In this document: piece by piece, positions 26,696-34,104 of the stretch
Layout of the letters: each line of letters starts with the position of its first letter
Position numbering within the stretch: the first letter of the stretch is position 1
Assembly (NCBI GenBank): GCA_015059685.1
Contig: SUZW01000003.1
Span: forward strand, 62,001-126,000
Direction: 5' to 3'
Length of the DNA stretch: 64,000 nucleotides
Origin: Rikenellaceae bacterium
GTDB taxonomy: Bacteria; Bacteroidota; Bacteroidia; Bacteroidales; Rikenellaceae
The notes under the pieces: model-generated
Told to the model about the DNA's origin: nothing
The model's database searches: none
The model's input: the letters and a program-made list of their open reading frames with translations, nothing else
Position numbers and translations under genes: made by a program

Positions 26696-27451
26696 TCAAT
26701 GTATCGAGGCCGTTCTCTCCTCTTCTGCATCTTTTTCGAGGATGTCGTCGCCATCCCAATCGAACATCGGAAACTCCGTGCGTTCGCCTAATTGGAAGCG
26801 GGTGTAGGTTATCGGCAAACCTCGTTCGAGGTACATCTGCTCGTAGGCGGTCTTTACCGACAACACCTCGTCGGCATAGCCCGAGCCGTAGATATCGTTG
26901 TTGGCAACCTCGCACTTCAACCCGAACTTCTCAATCACTGCCGAGGTGTAATTGAATAGGTGCTGCGAGTCGGTCTTGAGGTTTATCCAGCCATCCTTGC
27001 GGAGCAACTTGGCGTAGTACTCCAGAAATATAGGTGCCGTAAGTCGCTTCTTGGCACGCTTGGTGCGTAGCTGCGGGTCGGGAAATGTTATCCATATCTC
27101 ATCGACCTCACCCTCGGCAAAGAGCGATGTTATAAACTCGATGCGGGCCCTCAAAAAACCCACATTGCCCATCTTGCGCTCCGTGGCAGTCTTTGCACCA
27201 CGCCAGATGCGGGCACCTTTGATATCTACGCCGATAAAGTTCTTGTCGGGGTTGCGCTCGGCCAGAGCTACGGTGTATTCGCCCTTGCCGCAACCGAGTT
27301 CGAGGACTATAGGGTTGTCGTTGTGGAAGAAATCCTTGCGCCAATTACCCTTCAAGGGGTGGTTCGTGCGGAACATCTCCTCGAATGCCGGTTGCACGAA
27401 GCACTCGAAGGTTAGGTTTTCTGCAAATTTGCGGAGTTTATCTTTTCCCAT
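26696..27451 (-). CDS. trmB: tRNA (guanine-N7-)-methyltransferase
   Basis: A 251-residue TrmB, the SAM-dependent enzyme making m7G46 in tRNA. SAM-binding motif VLELGCGKGEYTVALAERNP, IGVDIKGARIWRGAKTA, and the signature EIWITFPDPQLRTKRAKKRLT with the basic RNA-binding patch are all present. ATG at 27451 (MGKDKLRKF) is chosen; an upstream in-frame ATG at 27484 would overlap gldH. It is the last gene of the ricT-gldH-trmB run. Confidence 0.95.
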   Translation of the reverse strand: MGKDKLRKFAENLTFECFVQPAFEEMFRTNHPLKGNWRKDFFHNDNPIVLELGCGKGEYTVALAERNPDKNFIGVDIKGARIWRGAKTATERKMGNVGFLRARIEFITSLFAEGEVDEIWITFPDPQLRTKRAKKRLTAPIFLEYYAKLLRKDGWINLKTDSQHLFNYTSAVIEKFGLKCEVANNDIYGSGYADEVLSVKTAYEQMYLERGLPITYTRFQLGERTEFPMFDWDGDDILEKDAEEERTASIH

Positions 27452-27464
27452 TGCTACAACTTTT

Positions 27465-27893
27465 TTAATCGTTAATGACGACACCCACCGCCTCTACACC
27501 CTTTATCGGAACAAGGGGTGTCAAAACAAAAATATATCGACCACTCATCGACAAAACAACATCGTTGCGATAGGGTAGAGCCACGCTCTGCGATACAATC
27601 TTTGCCCCCTCGGCAGATGGAACCGATAGCGAATACTCCTCGCTGAAAATACGGCCATCAGGGGTTAGAACTTCGATTTTAAGAGGCAGTGTGGTGCTTT
27701 TGAAACGGCTGTTTGTGCGCACCGCCACGGAGATGTTGCGCAGCGATAGCGTGTCGCTGTTTGCTACATCTATCTGCGTACGCTGGCTCCACTCGCTGCT
27801 ATCGACGACTACCATCTGCGTATTTTGTGGGGCAAGGCAACTGCACATCGCCATTGCTAAAAAGAGTGCCACTATACGCAACCCCATCTTCAT
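27465..27893 (-). CDS. GldH-like gliding motility lipoprotein
   Basis: A 142-residue lipoprotein: MKMGLRIVALFLAMAMCSC gives a signal peptide ending in a lipobox with Cys at 17 or 19. The body (VVDSSEWSQ; DTLSLRNISVAVR; VLTPDGRIFSEEYSL; PYRNDVVLSMSGRYIFVLTP) fits GldH, a protein of flavobacterial gliding that is kept in non-gliding Bacteroidales, where its role is unknown. It starts 4 bp after the RicT-like stop and ends 13 bp before trmB. The neighbour order ricT-gldH is a familiar Bacteroidetes arrangement, which supports the call. Confidence 0.8.
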   Translation of the reverse strand: MKMGLRIVALFLAMAMCSCLAPQNTQMVVVDSSEWSQRTQIDVANSDTLSLRNISVAVRTNSRFKSTTLPLKIEVLTPDGRIFSEEYSLSVPSAEGAKIVSQSVALPYRNDVVLSMSGRYIFVLTPLVPIKGVEAVGVVIND

Positions 27894-27897
27894 AACC

Positions 27898-29193
27898 TTA
27901 CTCCTGCTTTGGCTTGTTGTGGTGACGCTTGTGAGCTCTGTTGTTGCGGTGATGGTTGCTCTGCTGACCGCTTTGGCTCTCCTGATCACCTTGCTGAGTA
28001 GGCTGAACACTCTGACTTCCATTTTGCGAAGCCTTACTCTCGTCTTTCGCCTCTCGTCTCTCGTCCGAATTATGGCGGTTCTTCCTCTTTTTGCGCTTCT
28101 TGGTCTTGTCGAAACGGGTGATGCTATCCTCCTCGGTGCGATATGTTGGCTCCTCAACTTGTGGCTCGAAATCTTCGCCAAGGAGAGATTCTACCTTCTC
28201 GCCATTGCGATTTACAGCCAATATCTCACGAACACGGGATACGGGTATTGTCACGAGGTTAGACATCGACTCTTTGCTCGAGGAGAAGGTCATCGTATGG
28301 GCGAGGATGTCGCTCTTGACGAGGAAGTATTCGCCATCTATTGCCTGCAGCGGCTCACGCAAACGAGGCATCGAGCGTCGTGCATCGGCATATACATCGT
28401 ACTCGTACATCAGACAGCACTTCAGCTTCGAACACTGTCCTGCCAACTTCAGAGGGTTGAGCGAGAGGTCCTGCACTCGTGCAGCACCCGTGGTTACGCT
28501 CGTAAAACTCGATACCCACGATGCGCAACACAGCTCACGACCGCAAGCACCGATACCTCCGATACGACCGGCCTCCTGGCGTGCACCAATCTGCTTCATC
28601 TCGATGCGGATATGGAACTGCTCGGCAAAGACCTTAATCAACTCACGGAAATCGACACGGCCATCGGCGATGTAGTAGAATATGGCCTTAATCTTGTCGC
28701 CTTGATACTCCACATCGCCAATCTTCATATCGAGGCCCATATCGGCTGCGATTTGGCGCGAGCGTATCATCGTTTCGTGCTCGAGAGCTATGGCCTCCTG
28801 CCACTTCTCGATGTCGTAAGGGCGGGCCTTGCGGTATATCTTCTTGAACTCTCCGTTTTGTGGGTTGAAGCCGAGGCGACGCATCTGCTTGGCAACCATA
28901 TCGCCCGTGAGCGAGATGATACCAATGTCGTGGCCTGGCGAAGCCTCCACCGCCACGATGTCACCCACCTGCAACTGCAAGTTGTTCACATTCTGGTAGA
29001 AGGAACGACGGGTATTCTTGAAACGCACCTCGAAGATATCTGTTGGGAAGTTGTCGGGATACTCCTCGAGCCACGGCTCCTCGTGCAGACGGAAGCAGCC
29101 CCTTGCCTCCTTGGCACAAGGCTCTCCTGCCTCGTTTACACCGAATGCAACGCCACGACCAACTTCGGGCTTATCATATTTTGTGTAATCCAT
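27898..29193 (-). CDS. PSP1/RicT-type cytosolic protein with C-terminal basic tail
   Basis: A 431-residue PSP1-domain protein (RicT/YaaT-like). The PSP1 domain spans about 60-260, including QVGDIVAVEASPGHDIG and the cysteine pairs CGRELCC and CSKLKCC, which can hold an Fe-S cluster in RicT complexes that affect RNA processing. The tail (about 345-431) is low-complexity, lysine/serine/glutamine-rich and ends HKRHHNKPKQE. Within the tail, DERREAKDESKAS is written by a GACGAGA-type 7-mer repeat identical in kind to intergenic ones. A -7 box TATCTTTG is at 29220-29227. It leads the ricT-gldH-trmB operon. Confidence 0.85.
   Translation of the reverse strand: MDYTKYDKPEVGRGVAFGVNEAGEPCAKEARGCFRLHEEPWLEEYPDNFPTDIFEVRFKNTRRSFYQNVNNLQLQVGDIVAVEASPGHDIGIISLTGDMVAKQMRRLGFNPQNGEFKKIYRKARPYDIEKWQEAIALEHETMIRSRQIAADMGLDMKIGDVEYQGDKIKAIFYYIADGRVDFRELIKVFAEQFHIRIEMKQIGARQEAGRIGGIGACGRELCCASWVSSFTSVTTGAARVQDLSLNPLKLAGQCSKLKCCLMYEYDVYADARRSMPRLREPLQAIDGEYFLVKSDILAHTMTFSSSKESMSNLVTIPVSRVREILAVNRNGEKVESLLGEDFEPQVEEPTYRTEEDSITRFDKTKKRKKRKNRHNSDERREAKDESKASQNGSQSVQPTQQGDQESQSGQQSNHHRNNRAHKRHHNKPKQE
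28030..28062. repeat. GACGAGA-type 7-mer repeat inside the RicT-like coding sequence
   Basis: On the forward strand the run CTCTCGTCTTTCGCCTCTCG continues with TCTCGTCCG, nearly matching the intergenic copies at 34051-34080 and 61969-62000. It is in frame and lies in the low-complexity tail. Confidence 0.7.
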
Positions 29194-29219
29194 AATTTCG
29201 CAAAAGTCAATATTTTGCC

Positions 29220-29227
29220 CAAAGATA
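29220..29227 (-). promoter_or_regulatory. -7 box of the ricT-gldH-trmB operon
   Basis: Reverse-strand TATCTTTG at 29227-29220, 27 nt before the ATG. No convincing -33 TTTG at 19-21 nt was found. Confidence 0.5.
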
Positions 29228-29283
29228 CAAATAAAAATTGAAAATTAAGGGTTGAGGGCAAAAATAGTTTTTTGGGAGGGGCG

Positions 29284-29445
29284 TTGACGAGGCGTGGCTC
29301 ACTTTGTTTGGTTTTTGTCTTGTGGTGGTTGATGATGAGGCTTGGCTCACTTTGTTCGGTTTTGTCTTGTGGTGGTTGATGACGAGGATTGGCTCACTTT
29401 GTTCGGTTTTTGTCTTGTGGTGGTTGTTGATGAGGCTTGGCTCAC
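29284..29445. repeat. Tandem repeat, about 48-bp period, 3.4 copies
   Basis: The phrase GGCTCACTTTGTTCGG recurs at 29296, 29344, 29391 and (diverging) 29439, so the period is 47-48 bp. Each unit also has TTTGTCTTGTGGTGGTTGA and GATGAGGCTTGG. An open frame through it is only a by-product of the repeat. It fills most of the gap between ricT and the structured element beside tRNA-Thr. Confidence 0.85.
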
Positions 29446-29491
29446 TTCACTCCGCAAGCTGCGTTCCGTTTCGCCTTGCCTCGTGGCGCTA

Positions 29492-29635
29492 TGAGAGTCA
29501 AAGGGGCTACGATGATAACGCAAGCGTTATCCATTATTAACGGCAGCCGCCTTCTTGTGCAAGCACAAAGGTGGTTGCCGTTAATAACAAATGCCGTCCG
29601 AAAGGACGGCATCATCGTAGCCTCTTTAACTCTCA
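29492..29635. repeat. Structured inverted-repeat element next to tRNA-Thr
   Basis: Outer 25-bp arms (29492-29516 and 29611-29635; 23 of 25 match) enclose three hairpins: AACGC/GCGTT at 29517-29528, a near-perfect 26-bp stem at 29534-29587, and ATGCCGTCC-GAAA-GGACGGCAT at 29591-29612 with a GAAA tetraloop. The element ends 1 bp from the 3' end of the tRNA. It could be a MITE, a structured RNA or a tRNA-proximal insertion; no ORF is present. Confidence 0.7.
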
Positions 29636-29636
29636 G

Positions 29637-29708
<72 letters not shown>

Positions 29709-29728
29709 ATTTCGCCCGAAAAGCAGGG

Positions 29729-29760
29729 CAAAAGTAGTATATTTTTTTTGTTTCACCAAC
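29729..29760 (-). promoter_or_regulatory. Promoter of tRNA-Thr
   Basis: Reverse strand: GTTG (29760-29757), 20-nt spacer, TACTTTTG (29736-29729); transcription would start about 10-14 nt before the tRNA. Confidence 0.65.
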
Positions 29761-29833
29761 TATTTTGACGATTTTCTATAAATATTTTATCTATTTGCCC
29801 CTCCTAACGCCGTGTGAGCCCTTGCGAGAATGT

Positions 29834-31222
29834 CTATTCAAAGTCGATGACGACAACAGAGTTTGGCTCCATGCTAACCTCAATCTCGCCATCTCGCACC
29901 ACAAGCGGTATCTCGGTGTAGCTGCGTGTCGAGTCGGTGATATGCGCCACAACCTCTCCCGAGAACTTCTCGCCCGTAGCAACCTTAATCACCCTCCTCG
30001 TTACGACATTGTTGTCGTCGTTGTAGCGGGTGACCATAACTCGCAATTTGCCATCTGTGTTGCGTGCAGCCGTAACATACAACTCCTTGTCCGAAGATGT
30101 AGCCTTAACCTGTGTTCCATACTCCGTCAAACGACGCCACGCATAAAGACTATAGTAGGTCTTGGTAGGTCGTAGGGTAGGGTGGTCGAAGATGCCCGTA
30201 AATTCGTGGCTCGGACTTGCATCATAGTACATCAAGATATCTATCGGTGAGTCTTGACACGCCTGCAATGTCGCTGCAACAAACGCTGCGCCCTTCTCCT
30301 TGCTCATAACCTGTAGGCTGTAGTCGAACTTGTCGCTCCAGCTCTTTATGTAGTTCCACTCGTCAAGTATCGACTCCACGCCCGAGAAGCCATGCCTTGC
30401 CAACATCGACTCGATATATTCTGCATGTGCAGTAATGGTCTCGGGTTCTGCGGCATAGGCGTGCCACGAGAAGAAGTCCAAAGGCGACTTCGTCTTGGCT
30501 ACATGTGCCAAAAAGTTGTTGCCCCACTCTCTCTTTCCCGACCATGCCGGGCCACCAATCTTGATATCCGGGAAACACTTGCGCAGATGCTTCGAAGTTG
30601 TGGTGTATAGCTCGTAGTACTGCTTGGGTGTGCCACCCCAATTTCGAGGAGCTGTCTGCCAACAATCAATATCGAGGTCCGGCTCATTCCAAATCTCCCA
30701 ATAGCGAATGTTCCAATGGTATCCATTGGCCCACCCTTCGTTGTAGTGGCGGATGATATGCTCGCAGATGACAGCCCACTTCTCGAACTCCTCTGGTGGA
30801 AAAACTTTGTACTTCTTGATGTGGTTCTCAATCTTCTGTCCCAATCTAAAGAATGGCTCTCCGCCAACCTTTCGTATGGCATTTAGATACCAGTCCGTAA
30901 TGGTGAAATCATACGATGCAGGGTCCTTTGGGTCCTTCGAGAAGTCGGGAAATATGGCGGTTATATCAGCCACATGCTCTCCACCATAGCAGTAGAAGAT
31001 GCTTGCATCGTGGGTGCGCACAAATGGGAACTTGGCAGCCGCATACGCCTCGGTGTTGTTGCGCCCCTGCACATTACCCTCTATTGTCGGTGACAACGGG
31101 CCGTTGTTTACACCATTCATCGGCTTAATCTTACCAATTACGATTGTCCTATCCACGACAATCTGCGCCTGACCTACTGCTGCTATCGCCAAGAGTAGTA
31201 GCGCAATAAATACTCTCTTCAT
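29834..31222 (-). CDS. Secreted GH39-like glycoside hydrolase
   Basis: A 462-residue clan GH-A enzyme with a signal peptide (MKRVFIALLLLAIAAVGQAQ). The acid/base Glu180 lies in WEIWNEPDLD and the nucleophile Glu288 in ILDEWNYI; FFSWHAYA and GGPAWSGK fit family 39 (beta-xylosidase, iduronidase and related). The C-terminal ~90 residues form a beta-sandwich typical of GH39. Start chosen at 31222, where the signal peptide begins and a promoter lies 28 nt upstream. It stands alone, not in a polysaccharide utilisation locus, so its substrate is open. Confidence 0.82.
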   Translation of the reverse strand: MKRVFIALLLLAIAAVGQAQIVVDRTIVIGKIKPMNGVNNGPLSPTIEGNVQGRNNTEAYAAAKFPFVRTHDASIFYCYGGEHVADITAIFPDFSKDPKDPASYDFTITDWYLNAIRKVGGEPFFRLGQKIENHIKKYKVFPPEEFEKWAVICEHIIRHYNEGWANGYHWNIRYWEIWNEPDLDIDCWQTAPRNWGGTPKQYYELYTTTSKHLRKCFPDIKIGGPAWSGKREWGNNFLAHVAKTKSPLDFFSWHAYAAEPETITAHAEYIESMLARHGFSGVESILDEWNYIKSWSDKFDYSLQVMSKEKGAAFVAATLQACQDSPIDILMYYDASPSHEFTGIFDHPTLRPTKTYYSLYAWRRLTEYGTQVKATSSDKELYVTAARNTDGKLRVMVTRYNDDNNVVTRRVIKVATGEKFSGEVVAHITDSTRSYTEIPLVVRDGEIEVSMEPNSVVVIDFE

Positions 31223-31249
31223 GTTTGGTGCTTTTAAGGTTTCTCTGTA

Positions 31250-31257
31250 CAAAGATA
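31250..31257 (-). promoter_or_regulatory. -7 box of the GH39-like gene
   Basis: Reverse-strand TATCTTTG (31257-31250), 28 nt before the ATG. The 146-bp gap to the divergent clp gene shows no equally clear forward promoter. Confidence 0.6.
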
Positions 31258-31368
31258 GGGAAAATAATCGAAAATATAAACATCTGTTTGATGATGCAGG
31301 TGTTTTTAACATAATAAATTTATTAGCAATTCGTTTTCTTGCCGAAAAAGCTATTAAAATTGAAGTGT

Positions 31369-33609
31369 ATGAAGATTTCGAAAGCATTGGAGAGTGCAAT
31401 GGCACAGGCTCTTTTTACCGCTACGCAGAGTTTGCGGGATATATCGTTCAAGGACTGTTTGATGTTGCAGATACTGCACCTGGAGGACTCTATGGCCTAC
31501 AGGGTACTATCCACGCTATTGCAGGATTGGCAGCTGCAGCAGTTGCGCTTGCGACTTGAGCGTATGGCGCATACGCCCGAGCAGCGAGCCATATCGCCCG
31601 AGCAGTTCTATCGTGAGTACTCGTTGCATCTTGCCGTGCGTTTTGCCGAGGCGAAGCGCATATCGACAATTCACGCCTTGATGGATATCCTCTCCGACGA
31701 AAAGACACTCTCGTTTCGGTTTTTTGCCCTCTATGGTGTTACGGCCGAGGTGGTATCGGCGAGTATTACGGATATCACCTCCGGCACACCTCAAGGTGAC
31801 TCCTTGCCGCAGCAGGGGGCGATGCCCAAGCTTTCTGCCACGGAGCCTGCGCCCGACTCTCTCCTCGCACGCTTTGGTACCGACCTTACGGCCGAGGCCC
31901 GCAGTGGTCGTATAGATGCGGTGATAGGGCGTGAGCGTGAGACCGAGCGTGTGGTGCAGATTTTGGCTCGTCGCAAAAAGAATAACCCGATACTTGTAGG
32001 CGAAGCGGGCGTGGGTAAGAGTGCCATAGTCGAGGGGCTTGCGATAAGGATAGCCGAGGGGCGTGTGCCCCACACATTGGCCGACAAGCGGCTCTTCTCG
32101 CTCGATGTGGCATCGCTCGTTGCCGGCACGAAGTATCGTGGCGAGTTCGAGGAGCGTATGGTGCAGATACTCGATGAGCTGCGCAGCAGTGGCGACACCA
32201 TACTCTTCATCGACGAGATACACACCATTGTCGGTGCAGGTGCTACGCAGGGGTCGCTCGATACGGCAAATATCTTGAAACCTGCTCTGGCACGAGGCGA
32301 GATACAGACCATAGGTGCTACAACGCTCGACGAGTATCGCACAAATATCGAGCGTGATGCCGCTTTGGAGCGTCGTTTTCAGCGTGTCATGGTGGAGCCG
32401 ACTTCGGCACAAGATACGCTCAATATCCTGCGCAACATCGCACCCCTCTACGAGCGTCATCACTCCGTGTGCTACACCGAGGAGGCGTTGCGGGCGTGTG
32501 TCGAGCTCTCGGGGCGTTATCTCTCCGACCGCAACTTCCCCGACAAGGCTATAGACCTTCTCGACGAGGTGGGTGCTACGGTGCATATTGAACACGAGGG
32601 GGCTTTTGCCGAGGTTGGGGCTGACGATGTAGCCAAGTCTATTACGACCGCCACGGGTGTTCCTACCGAACGACTTACGGCCTCGTTCTCGTCACGATTG
32701 CAGGGCCTGCGGAGCTATCTCGCTTCGCATGTCGTAGGGCAGGAGAGGGCTGTGGAGCGAGTGTCGCAGGCGATATGTCGCTCACATGCAGGGCTGCGAG
32801 ATGAACATAAACCGATGGGTGTATTTCTCTTTGCAGGTCCTACGGGCGTGGGCAAGACGCTTATGGCAAAGGAGTTGGCACAATACCTCTTTAACTCCTC
32901 GGAGAACCTTGTGAGGATCGATATGTCGGAGTTTGGCGAGGCTCACAATGTTGCACGACTGCTCGGCTCGCCTCCGGGGTATGTGGGCTATGGTGAGGGC
33001 GGACAACTCACCGAGGCGGTACGCCACAAACCCTACTCGGTGGTGCTGCTCGATGAGATTGAGAAGGCCCATTCGTCGCTCTTTAATACGCTGTTGCAAC
33101 TCTTCGATGAGGGGCGATTGACCGATGGCACGGGGCGCACGGTAGATTTCCGAAATACTATCGTGGTGATGACCTCGAATGTCGGCTCTCGAGAGGTGGC
33201 GGAGCGTGGCAACGGCATAGGTTTTGGCACACCCTCGCGCCAACTCCACACTACAGCCGAGGCGGAGTATCGTCGTGCTGCCGAGCGAACATTCTCGCCC
33301 GAGTTTTTGGGGCGTATCGACGAGGTGCTGCTCTTTGAGCCTCTGACCGAGGCGCACGCAGAGCAGATTGTGAGGATGGAGTGCGAGAAGTTGCGAGAGA
33401 GGCTTCGTGCAAAGGGGTATCGACTGCGGTTGTCGGCATCGACATATCGAGAGTTGGCGAAGCTGGGGTATAGCAGCCGCTATGGAGCCCGTGCATTGCG
33501 ACGCACCATTGTCGAGTATGTCGAGGAGCCGATTGCGCGACAGATGCTCGATGGCGCAAAAGAGGGCACAGAGTTTAGAGTGAAGTTGCCAAAGAGCGAG
33601 GCGGTGTAG
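31369..33609 (+). CDS. ClpA-type AAA+ unfoldase
   Basis: A 746-residue double-ring Hsp100 protein that unfolds proteins for ClpP. Clp-N domain about 1-140; D1 Walker A GEAGVGKS (about 211-218), Walker B TILFIDEIHTIVGAG; D2 Walker A GPTGVGKT (about 490-497), Walker B VVLLDEIEKAH. No M-domain insert separates the rings, as in ClpA rather than ClpB or ClpC. A ClpP-docking loop is likely at GNGIGFG in D2. ATG at 31369 gives the natural N-domain. No clpS or clpP is adjacent. It is followed by a 495-bp repeat region. Confidence 0.9.
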   Translation: MKISKALESAMAQALFTATQSLRDISFKDCLMLQILHLEDSMAYRVLSTLLQDWQLQQLRLRLERMAHTPEQRAISPEQFYREYSLHLAVRFAEAKRISTIHALMDILSDEKTLSFRFFALYGVTAEVVSASITDITSGTPQGDSLPQQGAMPKLSATEPAPDSLLARFGTDLTAEARSGRIDAVIGRERETERVVQILARRKKNNPILVGEAGVGKSAIVEGLAIRIAEGRVPHTLADKRLFSLDVASLVAGTKYRGEFEERMVQILDELRSSGDTILFIDEIHTIVGAGATQGSLDTANILKPALARGEIQTIGATTLDEYRTNIERDAALERRFQRVMVEPTSAQDTLNILRNIAPLYERHHSVCYTEEALRACVELSGRYLSDRNFPDKAIDLLDEVGATVHIEHEGAFAEVGADDVAKSITTATGVPTERLTASFSSRLQGLRSYLASHVVGQERAVERVSQAICRSHAGLRDEHKPMGVFLFAGPTGVGKTLMAKELAQYLFNSSENLVRIDMSEFGEAHNVARLLGSPPGYVGYGEGGQLTEAVRHKPYSVVLLDEIEKAHSSLFNTLLQLFDEGRLTDGTGRTVDFRNTIVVMTSNVGSREVAERGNGIGFGTPSRQLHTTAEAEYRRAAERTFSPEFLGRIDEVLLFEPLTEAHAEQIVRMECEKLRERLRAKGYRLRLSASTYRELAKLGYSSRYGARALRRTIVEYVEEPIARQMLDGAKEGTEFRVKLPKSEAV

Positions 33610-33612
33610 AGG

Positions 33613-34080
33613 GTTGGAGGGGACTCTGGAGGTTGTTGGTGGCGCAAGTGTATTAGGGTCGTTAGAGGCGTTAGGGTCGTTAGGGGTGCGCTTGAGGGTT
33701 TAGGTTGGTGGGAACTCTGGAGGTGGTTGGTGGCGCAGGTAAATTAGGGTCGTTAGGGGCGTTAGGGTCGTTAGAGGTGCGCTTGAGGGTTTTGGTTGGA
33801 GGAACTCTGGAGGTGGTCGGGGCGCAGGTGTAATGGCATTGAATGGCAGGCGTTCGCTAACGCTCACTGAATGGCAATCGCTCCCGTTGGTCGCTGAATG
33901 GCAGGCGTTTACGCTTTTTTGTCACAGCTTTCTGCGCTTTGCCATTAAGCAATCTCTGATTGCGCTGCCATTAAGGGCGAAGCCCGTTTGCCATTCTATG
34001 CCATCTTTGTTGCGCTTTGACAAGGGTCAGAGTCCCCACCAACAAAAAAATCTCTCGTCTCTCGTCTTTCGTCTCTCGTC
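33613..34080. repeat. Repeat region: three header copies with 9-bp words, a modular hairpin element, 7-mer tail
   Basis: No gene in this 495-bp gap. A header GAACTCTGGAGGTGGT...GGCGCAGGT occurs at about 33619, 33710 and 33792. The first two are followed by 9-bp words (TTAGGGTCG, TTAGAGGCG). The third opens a modular hairpin element (33833-34012) in which TGAATGGCA separates hairpins such as GGCGTTCGCTAACGC, then the complementary spacer TGCCATTAA separates GCAATC-TCT-GATTGC and GGGCGAAGCCC. It closes with an inverted header (GCGCTTTGACAAGGGTCAGAGTCC, in two parts, 34011-34035), and a GACGAGA-type 7-mer run reaches the next promoter. Confidence 0.75.
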
Positions 34081-34095
34081 TTTTTTGTATCTTTG
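34067..34095 (+). promoter_or_regulatory. Promoter of the MATE gene
   Basis: -7 box TATCTTTG at 34088-34095; the best -33 is TTTC at 34067-34070, which lies inside a 7-mer repeat with a 17-nt spacer. The ATG is only 10 nt after the -7 box, so the mRNA may be nearly leaderless. Confidence 0.55.
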
Positions 34096-34104
34096 CGACC
34101 GATT

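Noticed and set aside
29304..29540. 78-residue frame through the 48-bp tandem repeat
   Set aside because: Its repeated FGFVLWWLMTR-like words follow the DNA repeat only; no start signal or independent evidence.
29284..29635. CRISPR-like array
   Set aside because: Units are direct 48-bp tandem copies without unique spacers, and no cas genes are present.
34093..34104. TTG start for the MATE gene
   Set aside because: It lies within the -7 promoter box, so it could not be transcribed from that promoter.
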